A DNA stretch of 64,000 nucleotides from Dryobates pubescens (lineage: Eukaryota; Chordata; Aves; Piciformes; Picidae): the NCBI RefSeq assembly GCF_014839835.1, contig NC_071646.1, forward strand, positions 992,001 to 1,056,000. The letters run 5' to 3'. A program made the position numbers and the translations under genes. The notes under the pieces were generated by a model, which did no database searches, was not told where the DNA came from, and saw nothing but the letters and a program-made list of their open reading frames with translations. This document shows positions 18,606 to 30,530 of the stretch, in pieces (position 1 is the first letter of the stretch; each line of letters starts with the position of its first letter).

Positions 18606-21514
18606 GAGGAACCTACATCCTCAGCTTCCAACCCGGCGCTGGTTTCTGCTGACAGCATCTCAGGCGCGGCCACTAGAGGACGCTGTGAGACTGCCAGCGC
18701 CACGCAGGCTGCCAGGCAGGGCGAGAGCCCAGACGGTGACACTTCTGCTCCTCCCTGCTGCCCCAGGACCTGCCACCTCCGGGTCAGACACAGCCCCAGC
18801 CTGCCCCTGCCCCTCGACGGTGACACACGGAGCAGCTCCGGCAGGGCCCCGGCTGCCTCATGGCAGCATCGCTGCTGTGGAGCTTCCCAGCAAAGCAAAA
18901 CAGCAAGTGGTGACAGAAATCACTGAGGCCTGAACCCAAAGTGCTCCCTGAGAGCCATCACTGCCAAGTGGTCTCCCAGCTGCCTGCACCACACTCCATG
19001 GCTTAAACATTAAACGAACCCTCTGCAAACAAGGAGCTGTCAGCACAGCTCCTGAAGCCAGCAGCTTGTGCTCCCCCCTGAGCCAAGCTGCTGAGCCAGC
19101 AGGGCTTGTCCCTCACCCACAGCCACCAGGGAGGGCACCACAGGATGAGACACAGAGGCACATGCAGCAGGGAAGCCACCAGGTCACTGAGAGCTCTGTG
19201 TTTCCTCATCTGTAAGGACAAGGAGGTGGAGGAGCATCAGATTCACCACAGGAGCAGGAGGCACAAGCTGGACCCCTCAGCTTGTCTGGAGGGCAGCAGC
19301 TCAGAAGGTCAAAGCCAGCTGCCCCAGGGCAAAGCTGACTTAGAGCCACCTGAACAGGCCTGCAGCCAGGGCTCTCTGGGAGCCAAGGAAGCCCCTGACC
19401 CCTGGAGCTCACAGCAGCTACAGACCCTCACACCAGCCTCATCCCAGGCTGGGGGCCACAGGGAGCCCCCAAGCAGCAGCCCCAGGCCCCCCTGCTGGCT
19501 CCCAAGCTGCCACCCAGCAGCAGCTGTGGTCAAACACATCTTGCCTGGGGTTAGCCAAGCTGCCAGCCTCCTGTGGGGGTGGGCAAGGAGCTTCACCTCC
19601 TCTTCCATGGAACCAGCAGACACTTCATCCTTTGCCCCCCTCCTGGAGGGATGAGAGGAAGGAGGACTTTGCACTGCTCAGCTCAGGCAGGTCCCTAGGG
19701 GAGCTCCCAGAGCACTGCCCTGGCTGCCACTGCCAGCTCAGAAACTCCTCCTTCAGAGGCTTTCTCTAAAGCTTTCCACAGCTTCATTTTACACAGAAAG
19801 AAACTTTTTCTCCTCCTGCTTCCCTAACTGAGAGCTGGGGTTGGGTGGAGGGGGGCAGGGAGATACAGCTCTTGTCTTCCCCCTTCAAAAGGAAGTCACT
19901 TGGGACAGACACAAAAAGAGCTGACTTGGGTTTCCTTTCAGCCAGAGGTTGCACAAGGGTTGGGGGGGTGAAGAACATGGAAGACAACCACAAGGCCCTC
20001 CCCAAAAATCCACAGATAAAGGGGAAACAAAACCAACCCAAAGAGTCTGAGCCTTGGGTGCACTTTGGAGTGCAAGAGCAAGCCAAGAAGTCTGTGTCCT
20101 CCAACACAGGCACAGCCTTGCTCAGGCTGCTCTCCCTCTGCTCCTGTCCTTGCCTCCCAACAGGGTCACATTTCCAGGTGACATCACAGCACCCAACCCA
20201 CAAAGGCTCCAAACACCATCTGGAAAACCAAGCTCCTGGTCTCAGAAGCAGGTTGCAGCTGGGTGCTGAGGTCCTCTCCTCTTTCACTGACCGGAATGAG
20301 GGGAGAGGAGAAGGCAGCAGGGACTGGCAACGCTTCTGCGGGCAGCAGGACACCTCACAGCCCTCTCAACTCCTACCCCAGGGAGGAAGATGAAGAGCAG
20401 AAAGGTGGAGCTCAGTATCCCACAGCACTTCTGCCTCATGGAAACAGCCTGAGGGCAAAGAGCCATGCAGGGAAGGATCAGCCTGCAGGGTGGCACCGTG
20501 TGGAGAAACATCCTGCAAGGGGAGGGGAGCAGAGACCCTGCACAGGACCTCACACAGAGGCCTGACAGCTCAGCTTAGGCTCAGCCCTGCTATCACAAGG
20601 GGGGGAAAAAAACCCAAACCAGCCACACATCAAAGGCCACAAATTCACCAGAGAGCTCAAAATGAGCCCTCCCAAGCCTGGAGCTGGAGGAAACCAACTG
20701 CACAGCGCCTCTGAGCAAACACTGCTCATGGACTCAGCCAGGCACAGGAGGGAGGGAGGCAACGACTCTGACAGAGCTCCCCCAGCTCAGCTGCCTGGCA
20801 GCTCTGCTCACACTCCCCCAGCTCCCTCCCTCCCTGCCACAGCCAGGCCCAGTTTAAAACAGCAACACTAATAAATAAACAAATGAATGTCTTGATTCAC
20901 AGCTGCTCTTTGTTCTACTCCCCCCACCCCACAGTGCAGCTCAGCTCAGCACAGCACAGCCAGCAACCTCTTCTGAGGTCTGGTCCCCAGCAGGTTTCAC
21001 ACTGGCAGCAACTTTTGGCACTTTCAGCACTTGGGATGCAAAGGAGGGGGAAAAAAAAAGAACATTTACCAAATGAATCATTAACAAACAAACCAATGGA
21101 GAAGGAACACTGCTGCAAACAGCCATCCAAAAGCAGCCTTGGAAGGCCAAAGAGGTGGTGTGGGAGCACTGAAGTTTTCAACCCCACTCCTGGCTCATGG
21201 CTGTGGTCTTCCCCTCCTCTTTTTGTCACTGCAGAGGCTCTTCAGGAGGTCAGGGGTTAGGTGATCACAGTGTCTGTGCCCATGGCTGGTTGTCCTCCTC
21301 TACTCATTTCTACAGCTGCCTGATTGAAATCGAATCTGAGAGAGGGACAGAAGGAGAAAAAGCTTCTATGAGCTGCAAGGAAACAGGAGAGAGGGGCAAG
21401 TGGAGGGGGGAAAGACCACAGCACGAGCTCCCAACTCCTCAGGGGGCAGTGAAACCCCAAAGCAAACCTGGGCTTTGGAGGGGCCTGGCTGCAGAGCTCA
21501 GGTGGGGGTCCACA

Positions 21515-21690
21515 GCACGAAGCACAGAGCTGTTTTGGCTGGAAGAGACCTCTCTAGGATCATCCAGGCCAACCTTCAACCCAACACCACCATGTCCCTA
21601 AGTGCCATGGCCACAGGTTTCTTGAACACCTCCAGGGATGGGGACTCCCTGGGCAGCCTCTTCCAGTGCCTGACCCATTCCAGTGAAATC
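21515..21690 (-). mobile_element. CR1 LINE 3' fragment
   Basis: Reverse-oriented CR1 (GAGCTGTTTTGGCTGGAAGA, then CACCTCCAGGGATGGGGACT) within the putative FRS3 3' UTR. Confidence 0.85.
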
Positions 21691-22119
21691 CAGCAGGAGG
21701 AGGCTTGGCTTGCAGGGGAGCTCCCCAAAAGCAACTTGCCTTAGGAAACAGACCTCAGCCATGCCACTGCCCTGCCTCTGCAGCCAGGCTGCTGGCACTG
21801 TGCACAGAGCTGCAGGGCTGAGCCCACTCGAGGCTGCCCCCAGAGCTGCAGCCACCTCCTGCCCCTGCTGCTCACCAGCAACTGAACTTCCCAACAGAGC
21901 CATCACATAGCCCAGGGGGCCTGCAAACCAAACTACACGGGAGAGACGGAGAGGGGAAGACAGACAGACAGACAAGCCTTAACATCAGCTGGAGGAGCCA
22001 TCCCGTGGCGCCGGGGAGGGGGCAAAGAGGGAAGCAGAAGGCAATGGCCAAGGGCAGTCGGCCCAGGCACGGCGCGGAGGGCACGGCGCGGAGGGCACGG
22101 CGCCGGCCCCCGGGGCGCC

Positions 22120-25100
22120 CTACAGGGGCAGGTCAGTGCTGTTGTGCCGAGTTTTCCTGGCGGTGCCATCGTCCCTGGGCAGGGCTCTCTGCAGGCTGGA
22201 CATGGCCGCCGTCTTCTTGAGGTCGATGACCGCGTAGGAGCCGGTGCGGCGGGCCGGGGGCGCGGCGGGCGGCGGCGCGCAGGGGGTCGCCAGGCTCTGC
22301 TGTCCCTTGCGCGGCTCAGCCTCCAGCTCCACCTGGATGTAGTTGAGCTGCCGCGGCGGCTCGGGCCGCGGCCGCGGGAAGTCGAAGCTGAAGACGCTGG
22401 GCACGCAGCCCCGCCGGGCCCGGGGCAGGAAGCCTCCTCCGCGCCGCCGCCCGCCGGAGCCCAGCGAGCCGCCGCCGTGCAGCGGAGCCTCCTCCCCGCT
22501 CTCCGAGCAGCCGCTGGGGGACGGCGTCAGCGCCTCCCCGGCGCCCCCCGGCTCCTCCGGTGCCCGCCGCAGGGGTTGGCTCTCCCACAGCGGGGGCAGC
22601 GCCGGCAAGTTCTGGTAGTGCAGCAGAGCCGCCCTGCGCTGCGGGCGGCCGCACAGCTCCTGCCGGGCCGGCTGCGGGCGCCGGCCCCGGCACAGCGCGG
22701 AGGGGGCGGCGGGCAGCAAGCCGTTGACGTTCTGGTAGACACACTGGGGTGAAGCACACTCCTCCTCCTCCTCCTCCTCGCACTCGTTGTTGTTGTTGTT
22801 GGGGGGGCAGAAGTGCGTCCTGCCCTCCCGGCGCTGCCCGCAGACTCGTCTGCAGTTGGCTGTAGGACCCAGGACGAACTTAACCTCCCCTGGCTGCAGG
22901 AAGACCTGGGGGCTGCGGTCTTCCAGGGAGCAGCTGTGGTTCCTAGGGGGGAAAGGAGGGTGGGCTTCAGGCAAGGAGTGCATACAATGCCGGCCCCTCA
23001 GCTCCTGATCACCACTGGCTGTGTTGACGTAGGTGTGGGACTGCAAGGAGAGAAGCAGAGGGACAGTGAAAGGAGAAGAGAAGAGACAAGAGCAGAGCAG
23101 CTGCCAGCAGCTGAGAAAGCAGCAGGGAGGGAGTTTCTCAGTGGCCAGTGAAGCAGGAGGAGAGGAGAGAATGGAGGTGTTCAAGGAACACATGGATGTG
23201 GCACTGGGGACGTGGTTCGGTGGCCGTGGTGGTGGGAGGCTGCTGGCTGGACTCAGGGGTCTCAGAGGGCCCTTCCAAGCCAAACAATTCTGTGAGTCTG
23301 TGGCTTTCAGACAGTTGGAAAAGATTTTGGGAAGCAAAACACAAAAGCCAGTTCTGGACTTGGGGGCTGAAGGAGAGACAGAAAGGAGTCCAACTGCAGG
23401 AGACAGAGGACACCTCACAGAATCACAGAATGAATCCCAGAGGGGCTCAGGTTGGAAGGGAGCTCAGAGCTCATCCCCTCCAACCTCCCCACCATGGGCA
23501 GGGACACCTCTGAACTACACTCAGCTGCTCAAGGCCTCACCCAGCCTGGCCTTCAACACCCCCAGGCAGGAGGCAGCCACAGCCTCCCTGGGCAGCCTGT
23601 GCCAGAGTCTCACCTCCCTCACACTGCAGAACTTCTAACCCTGCTCTCCCTCAGCTTCAAACCATCTCCCCTTGGCCTGGCTCCAGACACCCTCAGCAAA
23701 AGTCTCTCTGCAGCCTTCCTGCAGGATCCCTTCAGCTCTGAGGCTGCTCTGAGGTCCCCCTGGAGCCTTCTCCTCTCCAGGATGAACACCCCCAGCTGCC
23801 TCAGCCTAATCTAACAGCAGAGCTGCTCCAGCCCTTGGATCACCTTTGTGGCCTCCTCTGGGCTCACTCCAACAGCTCTGTGTCCTTTCAGGCTCACTGC
23901 ATGTGGCACAGAACAAAAAATCAAAGCCACTCTCAAAGTATTTCCCTGAGCAGCTGCCTCTGGCCACACTGCAGCCCTCTCAGCTGCCAGGGCTTCCCTG
24001 ATGGCAGAGGGGAAAAGCTGAAGTTCAAAAGCTGACAGCAAAGAGCTAAACATCCAACATGAGAGTGAAAAAAGAGTCTGAGCCTGGGTAGAATAAAAAA
24101 AGTCTGAGCCTGGCTGTGCATCCACACATCAGCCTGGGGGCTGCAGCAGGGGCTGACAGGTCAGGCAGCCTGACTGGGGCCCACAAGGGAAGTGCTGCTG
24201 TTCAATAATGGCTAAATACTCCTGGATCAAGGAAGCCAACTCTGCCAGCCTTGGCAGAGCCTCTGTTCTACTGAAGCCTCAGAGAGCAGAAGTCCACAAG
24301 AGCAAAATGAAGCAGGAGAGGGGAAAAAAGGCCCAAAAGGCTGAGGAGGAAACGAGGATCCCCTGAGCTCTGCTGGAGTGGGGGAAACCCAGCAGTGCAG
24401 AGGCCTGTGCTGGTGAAACAAGCTGCAGGTTTATGGCTTGCAAAGAGCTGAGTGTTGGACAAGCCAGGCTTACCTGCTCCTCAGCCCCAAGAAGGGCATG
24501 AGTGGAGTCTTCCCCCACAGAGGAGTGCCTCAGGCTGCTGGCGGAGGGGCGCCGGGTGGCGGCGTAGGACAGAGCTGCTGCAGGGAAGCTGTGGAAGCCA
24601 TTGGGGAGCCCCTGCACAGTGTACCCCAGAGCTGGGAGGAGAAGCAAGGCAGAGGAGCATCAGAGCATTGTCTTGGTATACAAAACAGAGCTGACCTCAT
24701 CTGCAGAGCGAGCTGGCCTCAGCTGGCCTCTCAGCTGCACCCTGCAAGTCAGGAGCAGCCTGTCTGGGGAAGACCCCTACAGAGGAGCCCCTCACAGGAG
24801 CCCCAGGGCCAGGCCCTCTGGCTCAAAACTCCTGAAGTCACTTCCAGTGTGGATGGGAGTTGAGCAAAGCCCAACTCTTCCAGATGTGGTTTCCCCTGGG
24901 AACAGCCTGCTCCTTGGAGGTGCTGCTTCCCAGAGGCCAGCTGCCAGCAGCCCAGAGGCCAAGCAGCCAAGGGGGGACAGCTCAGCTGGCTGCTTGAAGG
25001 CCTTTTTGCTGCTGTCTCCTTGGAAACAAAATCCCACACCACAGTGGGGCCCTCAAATAAACACTGCATGGGGCAGAGGTGGACGTGAAGGTAAGGCTCA

Positions 25101-27549
25101 GCAGCTAGGCAGCACTGGGGAGAGCTCTGTGGGCTCCAGAGGGTCATACCACACCAGGAGACATCACCCACACCTCTGTGTTCCCCCCTCTGCTCCCCAG
25201 ACACCGAAGGAGTCTTACTGTTGGGTGCCTGGGGGGTCCTGGAGAGCTCCCTCTCCGTGGGGTGACTGTTCCTGGTGATGACCACAGGCTCTTCCACGAC
25301 GTTGATGCTGTTGCACTGCATCAGGTCCTGAAGCAGATTGAAGATCTCCTCTGCTCTGGAACACTTGAAGGCAAAAATCCCTGCAGAGTAACAGAGGGGG
25401 AGGTCAGAAAGGGAAGCTCACAATCCTGCTTTACACACCACCTCAGCATGGTGGGGCTGGAAGGGACACAGTGGCCAGCTGGGGCTGGAAGCTCTCCAGA
25501 GGCTCCACAGCCTCTCTGGGCAGCCTGCTCCAGGCCTCCAGCAGCCTCACACCAAAGAAGTTTCTCTCCTGTTCAGATGGAACCTCCTGGGTGCCAGTTT
25601 GTGCCCCTTGGCCTGTCCCTGGGCACCACCACCCCAGCCTCTTGCCCCTCACCCTTTAGCTCTTGCTGAGCATTGCTCAGCTCCCCTTCTGCAGGCTCTC
25701 AGCCCCAGGGCTCTCAGCCTCTGCTCCTCACAGAGCTGCTCCAGGCCCCTCAGCAGCTTTGCAGCCTCCCCTGGACTCTCTCCAGCAGTTCCCTCTCTTC
25801 TGAATGGAGGAAGCCCAGAACTGGACACAATACTCCAGGTGTGGCCTGACTAGGGCAGAGCAGAGGAGGAGACCCTCTCTCAAGCTGCTGCCCACACTCT
25901 TCTTCATGCCCCCCAGGGCATTCAAGAGAGTGAGGAAACAAACTTTCTCTTCCCCCTCTCTCTCCTCAGGGCTGCAGATGCCAAGCAAGCCTTCAGCTCT
26001 ATAGAAGCAAGAGAGGCAGAGTGGGAAAGGAGCTAACAGGCACCACTGTGAAACTGGAGTCTCTACCCAGAGCTGCTGATGACTTGGCACATGTAGTCCT
26101 GGGTGAGTCACTTCCCTTCCCTGTGCACAACATCCCTGTGCAGAGCAGCAGGGAGATGCACAAACCCTTCCCCTGGCTGCCACAGAGCTCTGCCAGACAC
26201 AGAGTGCAGAGCCCCCAGCAGGGCCTGCACCGACCAGGGCAGAGAGAGCACAGCAGCAGCACCACAACAGCCTGACACAGGGCACCGCTGAGGAGAGACT
26301 GGAGCCCTCCTGGCAGCCACCCTTCAGGTCGCTGGAAACATTAATGAGATCCCTTCCCAGGCTGCTCCTCTCCAGCCTCAACAGCCCCAGGGCTCTCCTC
26401 AGCCCTTCCAGTCCCTTCTCAGCCCCCTGCTGGTTTCTCCCCGGTGGTTCCCCTGGGGGAGCCCAGGGCTGGACAGCAGGGGGAGAGGAAGATCCTTCCT
26501 CCGGGAAGCTGCAGGCTCACCCTGGCCTGTCTGGCAGCGCCGGCCGCTCTCGAAGGAGAAGAGGTTGGAGTCGTAGCCGTAGCGGCGCAGGCAGAGGTAC
26601 GGCCACCGGACGGCGTCCCGCTTGTGCGTGTGCAGCAGCAGCTCCCGCTGCGTCAGCTCCATCACCCCCGCTCCCAGCTCCCTGCCTTCGTCGTCCACGT
26701 TGGTGACCTGCAGAGGTCCCAGGGCTCCCACCGGCGGCGCAGCAGCCCCCGCGGGCTCCCCCCCGCCCCGCCCCGGGGCCGCCCTTCGCTGCTGCCGGCA
26801 GCCGGCGCCGGGCCGGCAGCGCTGGAGGGCAGGAGCCTGGCAGCTGTGCTGCTGGGGCTGAGCACAGGCAGCCCTGAGCACTAAAAGGGTTTCTCTCCAG
26901 CTCCCCACCTGCCTTGCTCGGGCCGAGTCTCAGCACAGAGGTGATTTCAGCTGCCAGCACAAACAGAGCTGCAGCAGAGGGAAGGGGAAAGGAACCAACT
27001 AATCCCAACAGTAACAGAGCTGCAAGGCCCAAACCCAGCACAGAGGGGTGGGAAGGGAGCTCTGGAGCTCACCCAGTCCAACCTCCCTGCTCCAGCAGGG
27101 CAGCCACAGCAGCCTGCCCAGGGTCACAATGGCCAGGGGGGGTTGGAAGCTCTGCAGAGAAGGAGACTCCACAGCCTCTGTGGGCAGCCTGCTCCAGGCC
27201 TCCAGCAGCCTCACACCAGGGAAGTTTCTTCTTGGCCACCAGGGCACTTTGCTGGCTCATGTGCAGGTGGCTGTCCCCCAGCACTCCCAGGTCCTCCTCC
27301 TCAGAGCTGCCTCCCAGCAGGTCAGCCTTCACCTGCACTATTTCCCCTCACAATCTTACTGAGTGATACCTCAGTGCAAGACTCCTCAGCCCCAGCAGAG
27401 GTTTGCTTTCATGCCTGCAGCCTGCCCCACGCTGGGCTCTGCTCTCCCAGGCCTCCTGGTGGGGCTGAAGGCACAGTGCTTACCTTAAATTTGGTGGGGT
27501 GGTTGTCTGGGATGCTGTCTCTGCACAGACAGCTGCAGCAGCTCCCCAT
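22120..27549 (-). CDS. FRS3: Fibroblast growth factor receptor substrate 3
   Basis: Five coding exons on the minus strand: 27549-27484, 26707-26521, 25380-25219, 24631-24474 and 23040-22120. They total 497 codons, close to the 492 I recall for human. The N-terminus MGSCCSC is a myristoylation and palmitoylation site that anchors the protein to the plasma membrane. Residues about 13-115 form the PTB domain that binds FGF and Trk receptors (CLRRYGYDSNLFSFESGRR, then GIFAFKC, then NNVVEEP-type strands). The tail carries Grb2-type YxN motifs (YVNT, YQNV, YQNL) and SHP2-type motifs (YIQV, YAVI). It ends with the family signature RKTRHNSTDLPL. Exon 5 encodes a five-Asn run and a Glu-rich run from GTT/CTC repeats. 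It appears intact. The paralogue FRS2 is less likely because of the PGC-PRICKLE4 neighbours. Confidence 0.96.
23155..23310 (+). mobile_element. CR1 LINE 3' fragment
   Basis: Sense CR1 tail in the last intron of FRS3 (GGCTGGACTCAGGGGTCTCA, then CCAAACAATTCTGTGAGTC). Confidence 0.8.
23415..23885 (-). mobile_element. CR1 LINE 3' fragment, long
   Basis: Reverse-oriented CR1 beginning with the terminal CACAGAATCACAGAATGAAT tail, in the last intron of FRS3. With the preceding plus-strand copy it makes a tail-to-tail CR1 pair. Confidence 0.95.
25450..25945 (-). mobile_element. CR1 LINE 3' fragment, long
   Basis: Reverse-oriented CR1 (GGGGCTGGAAGGGACACAGT through AACTGGACACAATACTCCAG) in FRS3 intron 2. 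Confidence 0.9.
26310..26440 (-). mobile_element. CR1 LINE fragment
   Basis: A second reverse CR1 piece in FRS3 intron 2 (CTGCTCCTCTCCAGCCTCAA). It is from the 5' side of the CR1 3' region, perhaps the same insertion as the fragment at 25450-25945, interrupted. Confidence 0.6.
27035..27335 (-). mobile_element. CR1 LINE 3' fragment
   Basis: Reverse CR1 of the second subfamily in FRS3 intron 1 relative to the start codon. It reaches the CCCAGGTCCTCCTCCTCAGA segment. Confidence 0.9.
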
Positions 27550-27550
27550 G

Positions 27551-30164
27551 ACGCCAGCTGGAGAGGCAATCCCTGGCCAGAGGACACAAAACAGAGGCCA
27601 ATCAGACCTCCAACCCCCCCTCCTCTCCCACCCCCTCTGGGCATGCAGCATTTACAACCTGCATCCTCCTTGCTCCCCCTTCACGTGCCCCAGGGGGTTT
27701 GGATCCCAGCTCTGCAGTGTGCTCCTCAAGCAGTGGACACCACAGGACACAAAGCTGATCAATCCCAGCAGCTTCCTTACCATTAGGCAACTGTTGGAGG
27801 TTTTTGGAGGAGTGAGAAGAAATTCCCACTGCTGTCCCTCTATCTCCTTTGGGACTTCATGGCAAGCAGGTGTCAGTCACCTAAAGCAGAAGGGAAACAG
27901 TTCCATCTTCCACCTGGGGAGGAGAGCACAAGGAAGAGAAATGAAGCCCCCAAAGCTGTGTGTGTGTGAGGCTGAAGCTCTCCTCCTCCCAAGGGAGGCA
28001 GCCACGCTTTTTTTTTGCCCAGCTGCACTTTTGTGGCTGCAGAAAGTAATCCTGCAGAGCCCACTCCTGTGATTCCTCAAGAAGCACACAACCTACAGCC
28101 CCTGAACATGAGGGAGGTTTGCTTTCCTGGGTGTGAGGCCCTGCACAGGAGTGGAGTTTGTTGGAGCTAGTGCAAATCAGCCCCAGCAGGAACCCTGCAT
28201 GGCTGGGGGCAGTGAGGGTCCCAGGGATCACATGCAGCTGCTCCTCAGGAATGTGAAGGTGCCTGCAGAAGATGGAAGGTCCTTAAGGGTCAGAGGACAA
28301 GCAAGGGAACACAACAGCTGCTCTGCTTTGGACTGGGAAGAGTTGGATGCCAGCAAACATCAGGACTCAGCTCTCAGGCAGCAGTCAGTGAGTGCAGGCA
28401 TCCAGCAGGCAGGAGCTGCACACAGGAGCTGGGAGCAACACTCCTGCCTTTGATGCAGCCTCGAAGGACTCCAATCCACTCCAGGGCAGAGCATCCAGCA
28501 GCAGCTAACACCAGAGGCTGCCACAGGTTATTTGGTGGGAACAGCTCCCCGAGGTGTGAGAGAGGGAAGCCATATGGATAACCAGCCTGGCACTGGAGCA
28601 GTAAAGGCTGCTGGACAGCTTGAGCTGTGCCACACCAGGATCTGCCTCAGCAGCAGCTCCAAACAGAACAATGGAGCAGGGAGCAACACCTCTGTGCAAC
28701 ACCACACTGCAGGGCTGCCCTTAGGCTCCTTTAAGGCACAGAGAGGGGTGGGGGGAGGGGGAAGAGCTGACCAAGGGGTCCCATTTAATTTTTCACATCA
28801 ACAGAGAATTTAACTCACCTGCCCCTGGCCCCTGCAGAACTCCTACCCCAGCCTGACCCTGCCAAGTCCCCCAGCAGAGGAATGCTTCCTTTTGAAGGAG
28901 CTGAAGGAGCCCAGGCACAAATCAAACCAGCTGCTGCCTGCCCTCTTGCACATCACCCCTGCCACACTCCCTGCCACCACCACATCCTGCTCCTGCCACC
29001 CCAGCTGTTGCTCCACACTCAGCATGGATTTACTCCCTGCTGACCTTACAGGCTTTGATCAGTGATTCAGCAACAGAACCCTCTCTGCTTTATCTAACCT
29101 GCTCACCAGGGGCCTTGTCCTCTCCTGTCTCTGCCCTCCCCCTATCATCTCATCAATGCCCTTAGTGAAGGGAAAAATCTTGTCAGAACCATGCTGCCTT
29201 TTCCTCCTTTCTTCTTGATTCCTCTCTCCCTGTGGTGCTCTCTCCTTTTGTGTCTGCCCAGGCTGGACTGCTGTCACCTAAGCAGCTGTCACTATGGTCA
29301 GAACTGAACAAACTAGGGGGGGGAAAAGCCATTGTGAGATCCCTGGCTGCTCTCTCAGGGCTTCCTGCTACTCCCTGCTGTTGAATATTTTAACAGCATC
29401 CCTTTCACACAGACATGGAGACTCCCAGGGCTCCAGCCTCTTGCCCAGTGCTTCCAGCAAGCACCTTCCTGAAGCCTCTTTGCCAGTCCAGAGCCTAAAG
29501 CAGTGGAACTCTGATAGAGCCAAACACTTCCCTGAGAGCAAGAGCTTGTGCCCCCCAACACCAGCAGCCCCAGGCTCCCCTCCAGCCTCCCCCTCTCCCA
29601 GGATCCAACCCCAAACCCTCCTTAGACCTCTGCAGCCCTCCTTGGCCCAGTCCCCAGACCACAGCTCACCTCTGGGGGCTTCACTCTTCTCCCAAACCCT
29701 CTACCCCCAGCCAGCCCAAGACCCCTCATGCCTTCTGCTCCTCCTGTCTTCAAGTGATGCCCCTGAACGTGGGACTGCAGAAGAGGCTCTGCCCAACCCC
29801 GAAGAGCCAGAGCACCCCAACAGCCTCTGTGACTGCCCTGAGCCCCTGGCTCAGGGGTACCTCACATGGAAATGTGCCTGGCCCCAGACCAGCCCACCCG
29901 TGACAGGCAGTGCCCAGGGCCCCCCAGCAGCATGGGAGCGAAGAGAAGGGCTGCGGGGGGGGCAAGGGGCGGAGGGGGGAGGAAGGGGCAGCGGGGGGGG
30001 GGCAGGGGCAGCCGGGGGCTGTGAAGCAGGGGCGAGTCTCGGGGTGGGGGTACCAGGGTGCGAGGGGACAGCAGGGATCACGACGGGGATGGGGGACAGG
30101 GAGGGGAGGGAGGCCGGGGGCCATACGGCCGGTGCCGAGGGGAGGCCCCGGCGAGGGTCAGTAC
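27551..30164 (-). other. probable 5' intron of FRS3
   Basis: Between the start-codon exon and the candidate noncoding first exon. I see no coding exons, arrays or LTR elements. Plus-strand frames at 29294-30802 are not supported by splice or family evidence. Confidence 0.45.
29935..30130 (+). other. G-rich tract with quadruplex potential
   Basis: Dense GGGG and GGGGGGG runs on the plus strand, so C-rich on the FRS3 sense strand. The tract adjoins the FRS3 CpG island. Confidence 0.7.
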
Positions 30165-30530
30165 CTGAGGCGCTGCCCGGCTCCGCCGCCCGGGAGCTGA
30201 GGCCTGGGCCTCTGCGCTGCCGCCCGGTCCCCGTCCCGGCCCGTCCCCTGCCCGGCCTGCCGGGCCCGGGCTCGGGCTCGGGGACCGGGTGCGGGTCTGG
30301 CGCCGCCAGTGCCGCGTCCGCCCCAGCCCGGGCCGGGCCCGCCGGGAGCAGCGAGAGCGGCGCCCGCGGCCTAGAGCGGCTCGGGCTGGGAGCGCCCGCG
30401 GCCGCCAGGGGGCGTGCTGGGTCCGCCGAGCCGCCAGGGGGCGGGGGCGGGAGGGGGCCCCGCGGTGGGGGGCGGGGCCAGGGCAGGGGTCGGCGGGGGC
30501 AGAGGGCGGGGGGCATGAGGGGGACTGGGG
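30100..30530 (-). promoter_or_regulatory. FRS3: CpG island and candidate noncoding exon 1 of FRS3
   Basis: CpG-dense, with GC-box-like GGGGCGGG elements at 30465-30480. On the minus strand CTCAG|GTACTG gives a splice donor ending an exon at 30165. Position and strand fit the FRS3 promoter, about 2.6 kb before the start-codon exon. Confidence 0.55.

Larger units (their letters stand above)
17211..22119 (-). other. putative long 3' UTR of FRS3
   Basis: After the FRS3 stop the minus strand shows no AATAAA until TTTATT (plus strand) at about 17213. The interval has no other gene I can recognise, only two short CR1 pieces and homopolymer tracts. A 4.9-kb 3' UTR would resemble the long one known for the paralogue FRS2. 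Other polyadenylation variants could end the message earlier. Confidence 0.35.

Noticed and set aside
22144-22752. 202-codon plus-strand frame
   Set aside because: Antisense shadow of FRS3 exon 5.
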